Origin: Notamacropus eugenii
Lineage: Eukaryota > Chordata > Mammalia > Diprotodontia > Macropodidae
Direction: 5' to 3'
DNA length: 64,000 nt
NCBI RefSeq assembly: GCF_028372415.1
Contig: NC_092873.1
Span: 353,586,660 to 353,650,659 of the forward strand
Position numbers and translations under genes: made by a program. How positions within the stretch are numbered: position 1 is the first letter of the stretch; each line of letters opens with the position of its first letter. Shown here one piece after another: positions 61,002 to 64,000 of the stretch. A model generated the notes under the pieces. That model did no database searches and was not told the DNA's origin. It worked only from the letters and a program-made list of their open reading frames with translations.

Positions 61002-63085
61002 AGGGAAGGCTCTAGAATTAAGACAGGTTGGGAAAAGGCTTCTTGTAGGAGTTTGGATTTTAGTTGAGACCCAAAGGAAGCCAGGGAAGCTAGGATGAGG
61101 AATGAGGAGGAACAGCACTCTAGGCAAGGGGCAGCTAGTGGAATGCTGAGAGATGGAATGTATTGTTTGAGGAAAAGCAAGGAGGTATCACTGAATCGCA
61201 GGGTATGTATTTGATCCTGGAGGTGATGGGTAGCCACTGGCATTTATTGAGTTTATTAACATGGTCAGACTTGCACTTTAGGAAAATCACTTTGGTGGTT
61301 GAATGAAGAGGATGGATTGAAATTGGGGGAAGATTTGGGGCAGGCAGGACAATCAGCATGCTATTAAGATAGTCCAAGCATGCAGATGGGGATAGGAGAG
61401 GGGTGGGGTGTGATGGAGGGGAGGGTACATTGAGGGAAGGAGTAATCAGAATGCAAGGTATTAAGAAGCAGGGGGAAGGGAGTGATGGGGAGAAAAATTG
61501 GACATGTTACAAAGTGAGGTAAAAGCAATTAGTATTAAAACAATAGACTGAATTAATTACTGAGAATAAAGCCATGACATCTTTAGTTTGGAGAAAAGAG
61601 TTTCAGTCTAAATTTCCTAGAGGAAGGTTTGTAACCTTGGGTAAAATTTGGCATTGATGGAAAAGTCAAGGTTTTAATGGTAAATTTGATTTTATTATTG
61701 CTATTTAATCAGGAAGTAGAACATGTATAGATAGGCGTGTAAGCCACTTAAGACTTGCCTCAAAAGATATTCCTTAGCCAAAATGAAACTATAATCATAT
61801 TTGAAACCTGGTTATTGGAACTTGCCATTTTTAGATGCTATGGGACTATTAAGTGACTGTTCTTCTGAGTCTAACTCCAGGTATGGGTAGCAAGAAAAGC
61901 CATCTGAGCCTCCAATCCATGGTGCCAGTAAGCTGATGAGATGCTGGTATGAACTGCATAGGTGATCTCAAGGGAAGTGGGAGAGCGGCTGTTTAGCATG
62001 GGCTGAGGTAGGATTCTCCTGACTCAATTTCCCCACTAACACCTGGCAGACTTTAAGCCTGACTGAATGCAAGTAGATAATCTAATCCTGCCTGGAATTG
62101 ACATGAAGTTGGGGAGATGTTGTATCCCTGCAACGTCCTTACTATTGGTGGCAATTTCCTATAGTCAAAAGGTTTGTAAGCTTAATACCAGATCTATTCA
62201 ATTATAGATTATTGGTAGGGGAACAGCCGAGGTTGTCTAAAATTAAGCTATTAGGCATAGGACTTTAGACCAACAACATTAAGTTAGGGTCATTTAATTC
62301 TTAGTAATACTGTGGAGACAATTAGGTCAAGAGCTTATGAAGTTAGCAACATAAATATTATTTGTGTCTCAGTTGGTTAATGTTTAAAAAAAAAAATCTT
62401 TTGTGGTCCATATTGTAAATGCTTTAAAAAGAAGTGTCACCTGACCAAAAGTTTGAATTGCTTTATCTGTTATAAACTGTGTTAAAAATAAATTAAAAAA
62501 AAAAAGATAGTCCAAGCATGAGTAGATGGAGCCCTGAATCAGGATGGTAGCAAAAAGGCTGCACATTGGAGAGGTGTTGCAAAGGTGAAATCTACAGTAC
62601 TTGGGCAACAAATTGGATATGGGGGTGAGAGAGAGGGAGGAGCGAAGGATGACACCACTTTGACAGCTTGGAGTATTGGGTGAATGGTGGTGCCCTACAC
62701 CAGGGCTTCTTAAACTTTTTCTACTTGTAACACCTTCAGTGCTTCTTAAACTGTGGGTCAAGACCCCATATCAGGTCGTAACCCAGAGGAGAAGTTTTGG
62801 GGAAAAGATAACGAGTTCAGTTTTGGACATGTTGAGTTTAAGGTGTTTACAGGTCATCCAGTTCAAGATGTTTAATAGGCTGTTGAGATGCAAGATTGGA
62901 GGTCAAGAAAGAGGTTAGGGCTGGATAAGTAGATCTGAGACTCATCAGCATAGAGATGATAATTCTATCCATAGGAGCTGATGAGATCACCAAGTGCAGT
63001 AGTATAGAGGGAGAAGAGAAGAGGGCCCAGGACAGAACCCTGGGGGACATCAATGGTTAGAGAGAGGGACCCAGATGAAGATTCA
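61002..63085 (-). repeat. L2-type LINE, reversed, interrupted by a retro-insertion
   Basis: Continuation of the L2 begun at 57,758. It reads GAGTTTATTAACATGGTCAG, then after the insert GGAGAGGTGTTGCAAAGGTG, TTGGACATGTTGAGTTTAAG and CAGCATAGAGATGATAATTC, up to about 63,085. It also carries a hAT-like piece at 62,699-62,795 (CAGTGCTTCTTAAACTGTGG). Confidence 0.65.
61383..62505 (+). mobile_element. Polyadenylated chimeric retro-insertion (L1 3' UTR piece plus unknown transcript)
   Basis: Flanked by a perfect 15-bp duplication GATAGTCCAAGCATG (61,368-61,382 and 62,506-62,520). It ends with AATAAA (62,487-62,492) and a short A tail. The first 110-120 bp resemble L1/HAL1 3' UTR (GTAATCAGAATGCAAGGTAT, ATGGGGAGAAAAATTGGA). 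From about 61,501 the sequence is different and single-copy-looking, like a 3' UTR. No open frame is supported. Source transcript not recognised. Confidence 0.7.
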
Positions 63086-63109
63086 TGTACTTAATTTTTT
63101 ATCTGAATT

Positions 63110-63420
63110 CTGACCTCACCATCTGACTAAAATTGCTCTTTTCAAATCTCTTAACTGCTATATCCAGAAGCCTTTCTCAGTTCTCAATTCTCATTCTACT
63201 TGACTTCTCTGAACCTTCTGACACTGTCAACCAAGCTTTCCTCCTGGACACTGGATACTCTTTTGTCTTCAGTGACAATATGTTTTCTCGGTTTCTACAG
63301 CTATTTAACTATATCTTCTCAGTTTCTTTTGATAGATCAACATTTACCTCCCACCCACTAAGCCTTGGTATCCCCTAAGGTTCTAACCTGATTCTCCTAA
63401 TTTCTCTTTATATTTTTTCC
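63110..63420 (+). repeat. L2-type LINE, RT fragment
   Basis: The plus-strand translation includes LLDFSEPSDTVNQAFLLDT, a decayed form of the RT motif around D(A)FDTV(D)H in L2/CR1-clade LINEs, followed by a GIP-type end before a stop. Opposite in orientation to the L2 on its left. Confidence 0.65.
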
Positions 63421-63454
63421 TTTGGTGATCTCATCTCAATTCAATTACCTTCTC

Positions 63455-63545
63455 TAGGAAGATGAAAGAATGAAAACATATTTATTAGACACTGATTATG
63501 TACAAAGTACAGTGCATACAGAGAGAAAAGCAAGATGGCTCCTCC
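63455..63545 (-). repeat. L2 tail, reversed
   Basis: AAACATATTTATTAGACACT, then GTACAAAGTACAGTGCATAC and a GAGAAAAGCAAGATGGCTCC stretch. Confidence 0.5.
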
Positions 63546-63555
63546 TAAGGAGATA

Positions 63556-64000
63556 CTAATTTTTTTTATTTTTTTTAAATGTTTATTTATTTATTTTTAG
63601 TTGTCAACATTCATTTCCACAAAATTTTGAGTTCCAAATTTTCTCCCCATCTCTCACCTCTCCCTACCCTGTAACACCTTGCATTCTGATTACCCCTTCC
63701 CTCCCTTGTATCACACCCCTCTCTTCCCTTTTCCCCATCTTCCCTCTTTTCTTGTAGGGCAAGATAGATTTCTATACCCCATTACCTGTATTTCTTATTT
63801 CCCAGTTATATGCAAAAACAATTCTCAACATTCGTTCCTAAAACTTTGAGTTCCAACTTCTCTCCCTTCTTCCCTCCCCACCCATCCCCACCGAGAAGGC
63901 AAGCAATTCAGTATAGGCTATATACGTGTAGTTTTGCAAAAGACTTCCATAATAGTTATGTTGTGTAAGACTAACTATATTTCCCTTCATTCTATCCTAC
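63556..64000 (-). mobile_element. L1/HAL1 3' UTR, reversed, running off the window
   Basis: Reversed match to the 3' UTR at 60,580-60,985: TGTTTATTTATTTATTTTTA, TTGTCAACATTCATTTCCAC, CAAGCAATTCAGTATAGGCT, ACTTCCATAATAGTTATGTT. Its 5' part lies beyond the window. Confidence 0.8.

Noticed and set aside
61383..62505. Processed protein-coding retrogene
   Set aside because: It has a duplication and A tail, but no frame of useful length and no protein family resemblance; described instead as a chimeric retro-insertion.
29750..64000. 3' exons of NPEPPS, the human upstream neighbour
   Set aside because: I looked for aminopeptidase-like frames with splice borders on the minus strand and found none; the gene, if syntenic, lies beyond the window.

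Overview
The window is vertebrate nuclear DNA, almost certainly from a marsupial. It holds one protein-coding gene, read on the minus strand, followed by a repeat-filled intergenic region. The gene is KPNB1 (importin subunit beta-1). All 22 exons can be placed from the sequence. The joined coding exons total 2,631 nt, or 876 codons plus a stop, with every junction in frame and ordinary GT-AG borders apart from one odd donor. The marsupial assignment is an inference from the repeats: many tRNA-derived SINEs with the GGCAGCTAGGTGGCACAGTGG-type head, a composite SINE common in marsupials, abundant L2 with long readable stretches, and an opossum-like L1/HAL1. The species cannot be fixed.

Layout. 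Positions 1-580: gene-downstream flank. About 585-2942: terminal exon and 3' UTR of KPNB1. 2942-28585: the gene body (exon 22 to exon 1), with introns carrying a few MIR/SINE, hAT, L2 and CR1 copies. About 27,900-29,750: CpG-island promoter with ten ATTGG (CCAAT-box) motifs, all in one orientation. 29,750-64,000: no gene recognised. This region holds stacked L2 LINEs, SINEs, hAT elements, L1 fragments, two solo LTRs of one ERV family in opposite orientations, a complete ORF2-less L1 derivative (HAL1-like, 58,067-60,985) with a perfect 16-bp target-site duplication, and a polyadenylated chimeric retro-insertion (61,383-62,505) with a 15-bp duplication. In human the neighbour upstream of KPNB1 is NPEPPS and downstream is TBKBP1. 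Neither is visible here.

KPNB1 is the nuclear import receptor. It binds the IBB domain of importin alpha or cargo directly, contacts FG-nucleoporins and releases cargo on RanGTP. The residues known for these contacts are present at the expected positions (I178, the acidic loop from D334, W342, W430, W472, W864), which independently supports the exon model.

I found no evidence of a new biological system. The points most worth a second look are the CCAAT array, a very poor splice donor at exon 19 that looks like GTGAGT with one extra T, the stop codon split across the last intron, the HAL1 element with tandem 5' UTR monomers and a single nonsense codon, and the chimeric retro-insertion.
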